From NCBI RefSeq assembly GCF_001468135.1, contig NZ_LNYU01000009.1:160215-224214 (forward strand): a DNA stretch of 64,000 bases, read 5' to 3'. Below, piece after piece: positions 28,780 to 36,482 of the stretch. This DNA is from Legionella santicrucis. Its GTDB lineage: Bacteria; Pseudomonadota; Gammaproteobacteria; Legionellales; Legionellaceae. Positions within the stretch are counted from its first letter, which is position 1, and the number at the start of each line of letters is the position of its first letter. The notes beneath the pieces were generated by a model. It saw only the letters and a program-made list of their open reading frames with translations. It was not told where the DNA came from and did not search any database. The translations under genes were made by a program, and so were the position numbers.

Positions 28780-29595
28780 TCATTTTTGGCATTTAGGACA
28801 AAAAGTAGAGTTACGCCCTCCAAGAATAACTGATTCGATTGGATGTTGGCATTGCATACACGGCTGATTTTTTCGGCCATATACTTTAAGTGAGATGCTA
28901 AAATAACCGGGTTTGCCATCGAAAGCATAAAAATCTTTTAAAGTAGTGCCTCCGCACGCGATGGCCTGTTGAAGTACTTCTTTAATGTGCGCAGCTAAGT
29001 TGAGATGAGCTTCTTCGGAAAGCATTTTTGTGGGGGTGCACGGATGAATTTTAGCTAAAAAAAGACTTTCTGTAGCATAGATATTACCTACGCCCACAAC
29101 AATTTTATTATCCATAATGAATGATTTAATCGGTTTATTTTTATTTTTTCCTTTTTGAAATAAATAATGACCATTAAATTCTTCTGAAAGCGGTTCTTTG
29201 CCTAAATGAGCAAGAAGAGGGTGTTCATATGGATTTTTATCAATATAAAGAAATAGGCCGAATCGTCTAGGATCATAAAATCGTAAGAGAAGATTATTGT
29301 CTAGCGCTACGGTAATATGATCGTGTTTTTGAGGAGTGCTACTGCTTCCGGCCATTCTTAAGTGTCCTGACATTCCTAGATGAATGAGAAGATAGCCTTG
29401 GGTCAGGTGGATCAATATATATTTTGCTCTACGGGTAACCGTAATAATTTTTTTACCAATACACCATTCATTTAAGTGATTAGGAACAGGTATCCTCAGC
29501 CTTGGATTATGAACGCTAATTCTGCTAATTGTTTGTCCTTCCAGATGGAGTTTAATTCCTTCTTTTGTGGTTTCAACCTCGGGTAGTTCTGGCAT
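28780..29595 (-). CDS. mutM: Formamidopyrimidine-DNA glycosylase
   Basis: MutM (Fpg) removes 8-oxoguanine and other oxidised purines. The 271-aa protein begins MPELPEVET, where Pro2 is the catalytic amine and Glu3 the acid. It contains HLGMSGHLR, FYDPRRFG, the VGVGNIYATE helix-two-turn-helix, and a C-terminal zinc finger with Cys at about 246, 249, 266 and 269. The start overlaps the stop of a small membrane-protein gene, so the two are coupled. Confidence 0.97.
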   Translation of the reverse strand: MPELPEVETTKEGIKLHLEGQTISRISVHNPRLRIPVPNHLNEWCIGKKIITVTRRAKYILIHLTQGYLLIHLGMSGHLRMAGSSSTPQKHDHITVALDNNLLLRFYDPRRFGLFLYIDKNPYEHPLLAHLGKEPLSEEFNGHYLFQKGKNKNKPIKSFIMDNKIVVGVGNIYATESLFLAKIHPCTPTKMLSEEAHLNLAAHIKEVLQQAIACGGTTLKDFYAFDGKPGYFSISLKVYGRKNQPCMQCQHPIESVILGGRNSTFCPKCQK

Positions 29596-29846
29596 TATTT
29601 TTTGTCATTGTGTTCAATAATTCTTCCTTCGCTTTTTTTGACTACATCTGTGGTCGTTTTAGTGTTTGAAAAGAGAATTTGTCTTATTGTCGCTATTACC
29701 CACAGAGTGCCGCCGATGATAATGCCCCAAATTAAAACATACGAGAACATGAATAACAGGCCTAAGAACAATGCAATTGCCATCCCTGCTATAACGAAAG
29801 GAACTAGAGCCTCAAAAATTTTTGCAAATGGGAATTTCTCATTCAT
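29595..29846 (-). CDS. Small two-helix membrane protein
   Basis: An 83-aa protein of no recognised family. Two hydrophobic segments lie at about 13-35 and 38-56 (LVPFVIAGMAIALFLGLLF, then YVLIWGIIIGG), followed by a charged C-terminal tail. It is encoded directly upstream of mutM and its stop overlaps the mutM start (TAATG), which argues that it is translated. Function unknown; the coupling may only serve mutM translation. Confidence 0.65.
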   Translation of the reverse strand: MNEKFPFAKIFEALVPFVIAGMAIALFLGLLFMFSYVLIWGIIIGGTLWVIATIRQILFSNTKTTTDVVKKSEGRIIEHNDKK

Positions 29847-30025
29847 ATCATTATTCCTAATCTTAATTATTATAATTATCGGCTACTTAATGAAATGTTG
29901 CAACGTAAAGCGTAAAATTGTGTTATTCTTAGTATCATATACAATATTCAAGGATGTATTGGAATTATTGAGATTCACTAAGGAAATTTCTTAATTTGCA
30001 TGTTTGCATTTGAAGCGGAGTAATT

Positions 30026-31210
30026 ATGGTTTTTGGTTATTTGAACCTGTCTTTTTGGGGATATGTGATTGCGACATTGATTTTGACGCAAATCACTATC
30101 GCAGCAGTAACGTTATACCTTCACCGAAATCAAACACATCGAGCTCTGACTTTGCATCCTATTGTCAGTCATTTTTTTCGTTGTTGGCTATGGTTAACTA
30201 CTGGGATGGTTACGGCAGATTGGGTTGCTATTCATCGTAAACACCATGCATCAGCTGATGTAGAAGGTGATCCCCATAGTCCTGTAGTTTTTGGTATTAA
30301 AAAGGTCTTTTGGGAGGGCGCTGAACTTTATCGATCGGCTCGTAAGAATAGAGAAATGGTTGCCAAATACTCTCATGGTACGCCTAAGGATTGGGTAGAG
30401 CGAAATATTTATTCTCGTTATTCTGCCAGAGGAATTTGGCTCATGTTTTTCGTCGACTTATTTTTATTTGGTGTGCCTGGAATTACCATTTGGGCAATTC
30501 AAATGATGTGGATACCTTTTTTTGCTGCTGGAGTCATCAATGGAATTGGGCATCATTGGGGTTATAGGAACTTTGAATGTCCTGATGCGGCAAGAAATAT
30601 TTTTCCTTGGGGATTTTGGATCGGTGGGGAAGAGTTGCATAACAACCATCATACTTTTGCTTCTTCAGCAAAATTCTCCGTTAAATGGTGGGAGTTTGAT
30701 ATAGGTTGGATGTATATTCGCATTCTTTCCTTTTTAGGTTTGGCTAAAGTGAAAAAATTGCCACCTAAGCTTGCTATGGATGCAGGTAAATTACAGGTCG
30801 ATTTAGATACAGTGAAAGCAGTGGTTTCTAATCGATTCCAAGTGATGTCAAATTATTATAAAGGCGTGATTAGACCAATACTTCAACAAGAAAAAAGCAG
30901 TGGTGTTGAAAGTAAAGAAGATAAAAAGCTATTTTCTCGTGCAGGAAGCCTTTTGAGGCGTGAAAATTGCTTGTTGACTACGAAAGCAAAAATTCGTTTA
31001 TCAAATTTGCTTGAAGCTCGTGAACAATTGCGTGTTGTTTATGCCTACAAGCAGTCTTTACAAAGCATTTGGCTAAAAACAGCGTCTACTCAAAAAGAGT
31101 TAGTTGAAGCCTTGCAGCAATGGTGTCGGCAGGCAGAAGAGTCTGGCCTTGAAGTTTTAAGACAATTTGCGCAACAAATAAAAGGATATGTGCCTGTTTA
31201 TTACAAGTAA
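30026..31210 (+). CDS. Fatty acid (acyl-CoA) desaturase
   Basis: A di-iron membrane desaturase of the DesC/stearoyl-CoA type that introduces a double bond into a saturated acyl chain. All three histidine boxes are present: HRNQTH (33-38), HRKHH (70-74) and HNNHH near 210, with hydrophobic segments between them. At 394 aa it is longer than the minimal enzyme; the C-terminal about 120 residues form a helical soluble extension of unknown role. A good terminator follows at 31230-31266. Confidence 0.9.
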   Translation: MVFGYLNLSFWGYVIATLILTQITIAAVTLYLHRNQTHRALTLHPIVSHFFRCWLWLTTGMVTADWVAIHRKHHASADVEGDPHSPVVFGIKKVFWEGAELYRSARKNREMVAKYSHGTPKDWVERNIYSRYSARGIWLMFFVDLFLFGVPGITIWAIQMMWIPFFAAGVINGIGHHWGYRNFECPDAARNIFPWGFWIGGEELHNNHHTFASSAKFSVKWWEFDIGWMYIRILSFLGLAKVKKLPPKLAMDAGKLQVDLDTVKAVVSNRFQVMSNYYKGVIRPILQQEKSSGVESKEDKKLFSRAGSLLRRENCLLTTKAKIRLSNLLEAREQLRVVYAYKQSLQSIWLKTASTQKELVEALQQWCRQAEESGLEVLRQFAQQIKGYVPVYYK

Positions 31211-31229
31211 TTATTTGACCACTTTTCTT

Positions 31230-31266
31230 ACCCATCATTTTAATGGTTTAAAGATGATGGGTTTTT
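31230..31266 (+). terminator. Intrinsic terminator of the desaturase gene
   Basis: ACCCATCAT (31230-31238) pairs with ATGATGGGT (31254-31262) and is followed by a T-run ending at 31266. Confidence 0.8.
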
Positions 31267-31319
31267 AGTTCAAATTTTCTATAGTACTATTTTATTATCG
31301 CAATAACAGGGAGTTGTTT

Positions 31320-32060
31320 ATGATGAAAGGCGTAGCAATAGTAACTGGAGGAACAGGGGGTATCGGTACAGCTATTTGTCAGCGATTGGCTTCCGACTTC
31401 CAGGTGGTGGCATGTTATTTTAAGCATGGGAAACATGAAGAAGCAAAACAATGGCAAGACGAGCAAAAAAAGCTAGGTTTTGATATTGATATCGTTTATG
31501 GAGACATCGCTCAATTCGCAGATTGTGAAAAATTAATTTCCCTCGTCATGGAACGTTATGAGCGTATTGATGTACTAGTAAATAATGCGGGCATTACCCA
31601 TGATTGCAGTTTGCGCAAAATGACTCCAGAAAACTGGCATAGCGTGATTGAGGCTAATTTAACGAGTGTATTTAATATAACTCGCAATGTTATTCCAATA
31701 ATGATTGATAGAGGTGTTGGTCGTATTGTAAGTATTTCTTCCATTAATGGAAGAAAGGGTCAATTTGGTCAATGTAATTATGCTTCTACTAAATCTGCTT
31801 TATATGGTTTTAGTAAAAGCCTTGCGCTGGAAGTAGCAGGTAAAGGGATAACTGTGAATACGATTTCTCCGGGTTATATAGAAACTCCCATGCTTTCTTC
31901 TTTAAAAGAAGAGGTACTTAATTCAATAATATCAAGCATCCCTGTTGGACGTTTGGGTCAGCCTAAAGAAATTGCGGATGCTGTCGCTTTTCTAGTGTCT
32001 CCAGATAGTGGTTTTATCACGGGAGCTAACTTGGACATTAATGGTGGCCAGTATATGTAA
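31320..32060 (+). CDS. phaB: Acetoacetyl-CoA reductase (copy 1)
   Basis: An NADPH-dependent short-chain dehydrogenase that reduces acetoacetyl-CoA to 3-hydroxybutyryl-CoA for polyhydroxybutyrate synthesis. The 246-aa protein has TGGTGGIGTAIC (cofactor loop), NNAG, a Ser in SISSING and the catalytic YASTK, with GRIVSISSINGRKGQFGQCNY typical of PhaB. ATG 31320 has AGGGAG six bases upstream; an in-frame TTG at 31314 is less likely. A paralog follows about 80 bp downstream. phaR and a phasin next door support the pathway call. Confidence 0.9.
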   Translation: MMKGVAIVTGGTGGIGTAICQRLASDFQVVACYFKHGKHEEAKQWQDEQKKLGFDIDIVYGDIAQFADCEKLISLVMERYERIDVLVNNAGITHDCSLRKMTPENWHSVIEANLTSVFNITRNVIPIMIDRGVGRIVSISSINGRKGQFGQCNYASTKSALYGFSKSLALEVAGKGITVNTISPGYIETPMLSSLKEEVLNSIISSIPVGRLGQPKEIADAVAFLVSPDSGFITGANLDINGGQYM

Positions 32061-32065
32061 GAGAT

Positions 32066-32094
32066 AATATCCTGGTTTTTAAAGTCAGGATATT
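32066..32094 (+). terminator. Hairpin between the two phaB copies
   Basis: AATATCCTG (32066-32074) pairs exactly with CAGGATATT (32086-32094) around an 11-nt loop; CTT follows. It may reduce readthrough from copy 1 into copy 2. Confidence 0.5.
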
Positions 32095-32139
32095 CTTAAT
32101 CACTTTTAGTCTGTCTTTTTTTAAAGAATAGAGAATTGT

Positions 32140-32886
32140 ATGCACAAAAATAATATGGCGTTGATTACTGGCGGTACTGGTGATATTGGTACTGCGATAG
32201 CTCAAGAATTAGATGCATTATATAAGCATGTTTTTGCTCTTGATTTAGTTTCTGAAGAACAAGGTCAAACATGGGAAAATGAATTAAAGGAACAAGGATA
32301 TAAAAATATTCATTTTCGCCATATGGATGTAACGGATTATGAGCAATGTGGCAAGGTTATTTCTTCGATTATTAAAGACTATGGCAATATTGATGTGTTG
32401 ATTAATAATGCAGGAATTACTCGAGACGCCGTATTTACCAAAATGACAAAAGAGCAATGGGATGAAGTGCTTACTGTTAATCTTGATGGAATGTTTCATG
32501 TAACTCGTCATGTAGTTGAAAACATGAGACAAAACGAATATGGCCGAATTGTTAACGTTTCTTCTGTAAATGCACAAAAAGGCCAATTTTCACAAGCGAA
32601 TTATGCTGCATCAAAGGCAGGTGTTTATGGGTTTACAAAAAGCTTAGCGCAAGAGTTAATGAGTAAAAATATTACTGTGAATAGTCTTTCCCCTGGCTAT
32701 GTAGATACTCGATTGATGAAGGGGATTAGGCCTGACATCCTCGAAGCAATCATTGACCAAATTCCTGCAAAACGGTTAGCCCAAACTCAGGAAATCGCCT
32801 GGGCAGTTGAGTTTTTGATTAGCGAAAGAAGCCGATATATAACTGGGGCTAATTTGAGTATCAATGGCGGTCTTCATATGTATTAG
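32140..32886 (+). CDS. phaB: Acetoacetyl-CoA reductase (copy 2)
   Basis: A second SDR of 248 aa, clearly paralogous to the gene just upstream: TGGTGDIGTAIA, NNAGITRDAVFTKMT, NVSSVNAQKGQFSQANYAASKAG with catalytic Ser and YAASK, and a PGYVDT segment. The KGQFxQxNY motif supports acetoacetyl-CoA specificity. It looks like a tandem duplication with divergence, mainly in the first 100 residues. The phaC synthase is not in the window. Confidence 0.88.
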   Translation: MHKNNMALITGGTGDIGTAIAQELDALYKHVFALDLVSEEQGQTWENELKEQGYKNIHFRHMDVTDYEQCGKVISSIIKDYGNIDVLINNAGITRDAVFTKMTKEQWDEVLTVNLDGMFHVTRHVVENMRQNEYGRIVNVSSVNAQKGQFSQANYAASKAGVYGFTKSLAQELMSKNITVNSLSPGYVDTRLMKGIRPDILEAIIDQIPAKRLAQTQEIAWAVEFLISERSRYITGANLSINGGLHMY

Positions 32887-32945
32887 AATTTCAGTATTTA
32901 TGAATGAATTTAACTAAAATCTTTTCGCTATATCATGAGAGAATA

Positions 32946-33344
32946 ATGACTCGTTTAATAAAAAAATATAAGAATCGTCGGCTTTATGATACTGAGACTA
33001 GTCAGTATATAACTCTAGAAGAGTTACAACATTATGTTGTAGATAATGTATCGTTTAAAGTAGAAGATTCTCTAACAGGAAAAGATTTAACTAACTCTAT
33101 TTTATTGCAGATTATTGTTGAGATGGAGGCAGGTCCTACTCAATTTTTATCTCCTGAGATTTTACGACAAATCATCTCTTTGGCGAATCATCCTATGCAG
33201 GCCTCTTTAAAAGAGATGATGGAGCAAATGTTTCAAGTAATGGAAAAGCCATTACAAAATAATCCTTATGTCCAGGCAACTGAAACCTGGAATCAACAGA
33301 TGCAGAAAATGATGCAGCAATGGCAAAGCTTATTTAAAGGTTAA
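32946..33344 (+). CDS. phaR: Polyhydroxyalkanoate synthesis repressor
   Basis: PhaR binds both nascent PHB granules and DNA, releasing phasin promoters when granules form. The 132-aa form starting at ATG 32946 begins TRLIKKYKNRRLYDTETSQY, the diagnostic PHB/PHA accumulation regulator DNA-binding domain, followed by the LEELQHYVVDN segment and a Met/Gln-rich helical C-terminus for granule binding. GAGAG lies before ATG 32946; an upstream in-frame ATG at 32904 is less likely. It lies between phaB copies and the phasin gene. Confidence 0.9.
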   Translation: MTRLIKKYKNRRLYDTETSQYITLEELQHYVVDNVSFKVEDSLTGKDLTNSILLQIIVEMEAGPTQFLSPEILRQIISLANHPMQASLKEMMEQMFQVMEKPLQNNPYVQATETWNQQMQKMMQQWQSLFKG

Positions 33345-33367
33345 TTCTCACGCCATTCTTTTTTATG

Positions 33368-33444
33368 TTGCATTGCAAAAAAAATAGCTCTAACCCATTG
33401 ACAAATTTATAACATATAGACTAATATAAAATTGTGCATTGCAA
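33368..33444 (+). promoter_or_regulatory. Phasin promoter flanked by two candidate PhaR operators
   Basis: TTGACA (33398-33403), 18 bp, TAATAT (33422-33427) form a good sigma-70 promoter. TTGCATTGCAA (33368-33378), a 5-1-5 palindrome, lies upstream, and the near copy GTGCATTGCAA (33434-33444) lies at the expected transcript start. PhaR proteins of other bacteria bind TGC-rich palindromes, so control by the adjacent PhaR is inferred. Confidence 0.6.
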
Positions 33445-33460
33445 CATATTGGAGAATATC

Positions 33461-33754
33461 ATGTATCAACAAAACTTTGAAAAATGGACTGAAATAGCTA
33501 AGAAAATTCAAGAGCCTTTTCAAGCTATGACTGAATTAAATGTTAAAACGCTACAAGGCATTAATTACCTAAAACCTGAAGAAATCGCAAGTATCAAAAA
33601 GCCAGAAGAATTATTAGAGAAACATATTAATCTGGCTGTTGAAAATGGGCACAAAACTTTGGATTACCTCCAAAAATCGTTTCAAATTATTGAGAAAGCG
33701 ATGTTAGGTTTTGTCCAAGAAGCCAAAAAAACGGCTGCTGAAACAAAACATTAA
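33461..33754 (+). CDS. phaP: Phasin family protein
   Basis: A 97-aa amphipathic helical protein that coats polyhydroxybutyrate granules. ATG 33461 has GGAG six bases upstream and gives YQQNFEKWTEIAKKIQEPFQ, followed by the phasin-like LNVKTLQGINYLKPEE and a heptad-like C-terminal helix. Length is at the short end of phasin_2 family members. It follows phaR and has its own promoter with PhaR-like sites. Identification rests on helical pattern plus neighbours. Confidence 0.85.
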   Translation: MYQQNFEKWTEIAKKIQEPFQAMTELNVKTLQGINYLKPEEIASIKKPEELLEKHINLAVENGHKTLDYLQKSFQIIEKAMLGFVQEAKKTAAETKH

Positions 33755-34172
33755 TGCACTATGTGTCTTGAAAAGCAGCTCAACTAATTCAGTTTGAGCT
33801 GCTGCCATTCTTCCAGTATATCACTATAATCCAAATACTCCTGTTTTCGAATAAATTACAGTAAACCCAGTTTCGGGTATTTTCATCAAAAATGTACCAA
33901 ATATGCTTTTTATTATGTCGCACCTACGTTAATTTAGTAGATTCAAGCGCTTTTTCTGGGTTAAAATGCATAAAGTTATCTCATCTTTAGGTAATCTCTC
34001 AATAGGTTTGGAGAAAAGAAATAGCCTATATTCTGTGGTTGTACGCAAAATCTAGGAATTTTACTCTATGCCCTGTCTCCTTGAGGAGATACATTACAGG
34101 ATACTTGAGTAGTTACCTCTTTATCGGCTACCTTCATTAGGGAGGAGGGAATTACTAAAATAGGGGCAATGA
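33755..34172. other. Intergenic region between phasin and lptF
   Basis: About 418 bp. Apart from the hairpin at 33774-33803 it should hold the lptF promoter, which I could not place with confidence. No coding sequence or RNA gene seen. Confidence 0.4.
33774..33803 (+). terminator. 10-bp hairpin after the phasin gene
   Basis: AGCAGCTCAA (33774-33783) and TTGAGCTGCT (33794-33803) are perfectly complementary around a 10-nt loop. No T-run follows, so termination is probable but not certain. Confidence 0.6.
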
Positions 34173-35252
34173 TTGATTATTTTTCGTTATTTAGCCAAAG
34201 AAGTGTTGATCACTTTGATTTCGCTAACATCCATACTCGTGTTAATTTTTTTGAGTAACCAGCTGATTCAATATCTTAATCGAGCAGCCTCTGGTAGTAT
34301 TCCAGGTGTTATCATCATGAAGTTGATGATGCTGGAATTGCCTACTTTGCTTTGTTTACTTATCCCTTTAGGTTTTTACATCGCAATGTTACTTGCTTAT
34401 GGTCGTTTGTATGCTGAAAGTGAGATGACCGTATTACGTGCGTGTGGTTATGGCCCAAATAAATTGTTAAAACATAGTATTATTATGGCAACGGTAGTTG
34501 CTTTTATCGTAGCTATAGTGATGATTTGGGGGAGCCCTTTAATTTATATTGAGCGTGCTAAATTATTACGCTCTACTGGAATACAGACCCTCGTGCAAAC
34601 CATTATGCCGGGACGTTTTCATGCCATTAATGAAGGTAAAGAGGTATTCTATGTACAATCGATGAGTCGAGATCATAGTAAAGCTGAACAAGTATTTCTT
34701 GCAAAACGAACTAAAGTGGACGATAAAACACGTTGGGATGTATTATGGGCGGATCAAGCTTTTGCAGAAACTGATCCAAAAACAGGCGAGGATTATATCA
34801 TTCTGCAAAATGGTAAGGAGTATCAGGGAGTTCCTGGCCATGCTGATTATCAAATTGCTGAATTTGGACAGTATAAAGCACGATTACCACATCCTGTAGT
34901 AAAGATATCTGAAGATTTTCGTACCATAAGCACCGCTAATTTATTTCCATTCAATAATACAGATCGTGCTAAAGCAGCTGAGTTACAATGGCGTTTTTCT
35001 GTACCCATCATGGTATTTGCTTTGACTTTGATCGCAGTTCCTTTAAGTCGTATTAATCCTCGATCAGGTAAGTTCGCCAAGTTATTACCTGCAATTATTA
35101 TTTATATTGTATATGCTAACTTATTATTCATTGCACGAGATGCTATGGTGTCTGGGAAAATGCCGCAATGGTTAGGTTTATGGTGGGTACATCTGTGTAT
35201 CATTGCATTTGGATTATTGCTGATCTGGCGTAATCAGGCAAAACTGGCATGA
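34173..35252 (+). CDS. lptF: LPS export permease LptF
   Basis: LptF and LptG form the inner-membrane core of the LptB2FG transporter that extracts lipopolysaccharide. The 359-aa protein starts IIFRYLAKEVLITLISLTSIL with the first helix, has the LPTLLCLLIPLGFYIAMLLAYGRLYAESEMTVLRACG region of the YjgP/YjgQ family in two adjoining pieces, a periplasmic jellyroll domain at about 120-260, and three C-terminal helices. The start is TTG 34173 with AGGGG six bases upstream; no in-frame ATG fits. Its stop overlaps lptG. Confidence 0.94.
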   Translation: MIIFRYLAKEVLITLISLTSILVLIFLSNQLIQYLNRAASGSIPGVIIMKLMMLELPTLLCLLIPLGFYIAMLLAYGRLYAESEMTVLRACGYGPNKLLKHSIIMATVVAFIVAIVMIWGSPLIYIERAKLLRSTGIQTLVQTIMPGRFHAINEGKEVFYVQSMSRDHSKAEQVFLAKRTKVDDKTRWDVLWADQAFAETDPKTGEDYIILQNGKEYQGVPGHADYQIAEFGQYKARLPHPVVKISEDFRTISTANLFPFNNTDRAKAAELQWRFSVPIMVFALTLIAVPLSRINPRSGKFAKLLPAIIIYIVYANLLFIARDAMVSGKMPQWLGLWWVHLCIIAFGLLLIWRNQAKLA

Positions 35253-36319
35253 CTATGAAAATATTAGATCGTTATATCGCGAAAACAGTTCTTGGATCTA
35301 TTGGCCTAGTTACTTTAATGCTAATTGGTCTCCAAATTTTCATTTTATTTGTTGATCAGATAAGTGATTTGGGACGAGTTGATTATGGGATCGTGCAAGC
35401 TACTTTTTTTGTGATGTTACAAATGCCTTATCAAGTTTATTTATTTTTTCCCATGGCAAGCCTTCTTGGTACTTTAATTGGTCTAGGGATCTTAGCCAAT
35501 CATAGTGAATTAGTCATTATGCGTGCTTCAGGTATGTCCATAGGTCAGATCACTTGGGCAGTATTAAAGGCATCCGTATTACTTATTGTATTTGTTACAG
35601 TTTTAGGCGAGACCTTAGTCCCATACTTATCTCATTATGCCAATGATTATAAAACAGCCGCGATTAGTGCTGGTCAAACTTTGCGGACTTCAAAAGGGTT
35701 TTGGCTGCGTTATAACAATGATTTTATTTCAGTGGGCGTAGTGCGTTCCAATAATATATTGAATGACATTTATCAATTTCGCTTTGATAATCAGCACCAT
35801 TTAAAAATGTCGCGTTTTATTCGTGAGGTCCGACATACGCCAACCGGATGGGTAGCCTATGATGTGCAACAAACAGAGTTTAGTGGCGATCAAACGAAAG
35901 CACAGACTTTTGCTTCATTTCCTTGGGATGTTTCGGTAAAACCTAAGATTCTGACCATTAGCAGTATTGATCCTGACGAAATGAACTTACGTGAATTGAA
36001 TCGATACATAAGAGAGCAAAAACTGAATCATCAAAATGTACATAATTATCAGTTTGCTTTTTTACAACGGCTTATTCAACCATTTACAACTATGGTTATG
36101 ATGATTCTTTCCATCCCATTTATTTTTGGGCCTTTACGCTCAACTACTATGGGGTCGAAGTTATTGGTTGGTGCTGCGGTAGGGTTTAGTTTTCATATTT
36201 TAAATCGCTTTTTTGGCCCGCTAAGTACCGTATTTCAATTGCCACCGGAATTATCGGCATTGGGACCTACTGTTATTTTTGCATTATTGGGACTGTATCT
36301 CATGAGAAGAGTAAGGTAG
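35249..36319 (+). CDS. lptG: LPS export permease LptG
   Basis: The partner permease of LptF, 356 aa. It begins TMKILDRYIAKTVLGSIGLVTL, continues with FPMASLLGTLIGLGILANHSELVIMRASG in adjoining segments of the YjgP/YjgQ family, a periplasmic beta-jellyroll and C-terminal helices with PFIFGPLRSTTMGSKLLVG. ATGA overlap with lptF shows coupling. ATG 35249 or 35255 could be used. It is followed by a hairpin and the convergent SidE-family cluster. Confidence 0.95.
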   Translation: MTMKILDRYIAKTVLGSIGLVTLMLIGLQIFILFVDQISDLGRVDYGIVQATFFVMLQMPYQVYLFFPMASLLGTLIGLGILANHSELVIMRASGMSIGQITWAVLKASVLLIVFVTVLGETLVPYLSHYANDYKTAAISAGQTLRTSKGFWLRYNNDFISVGVVRSNNILNDIYQFRFDNQHHLKMSRFIREVRHTPTGWVAYDVQQTEFSGDQTKAQTFASFPWDVSVKPKILTISSIDPDEMNLRELNRYIREQKLNHQNVHNYQFAFLQRLIQPFTTMVMMILSIPFIFGPLRSTTMGSKLLVGAAVGFSFHILNRFFGPLSTVFQLPPELSALGPTVIFALLGLYLMRRVR

Positions 36320-36447
36320 CGATAATTAAGCAAGCATTCCGAAGTAACAATATTTGTTCTAAATTTTTACCTTGTAGCAGGGCTCTTTAATAGATTTTCT
36401 GCTGTTGCAGGGGATGATGTTCTTGCAAATATTTAGAAACCTAACCA

Positions 36448-36469
36448 CCTTCCGCCAAAACGGAAGGTC
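36448..36469. terminator. Hairpin between lptG and the convergent SidE-like gene
   Basis: ACCTTCCG (36448-36455) pairs with CGGAAGGT (36462-36469) around CCAAAA. It sits between two convergent genes and could serve the minus-strand one; no T-run on either side. Confidence 0.5.
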
Positions 36470-36482
36470 CAGGAGCAACAAA

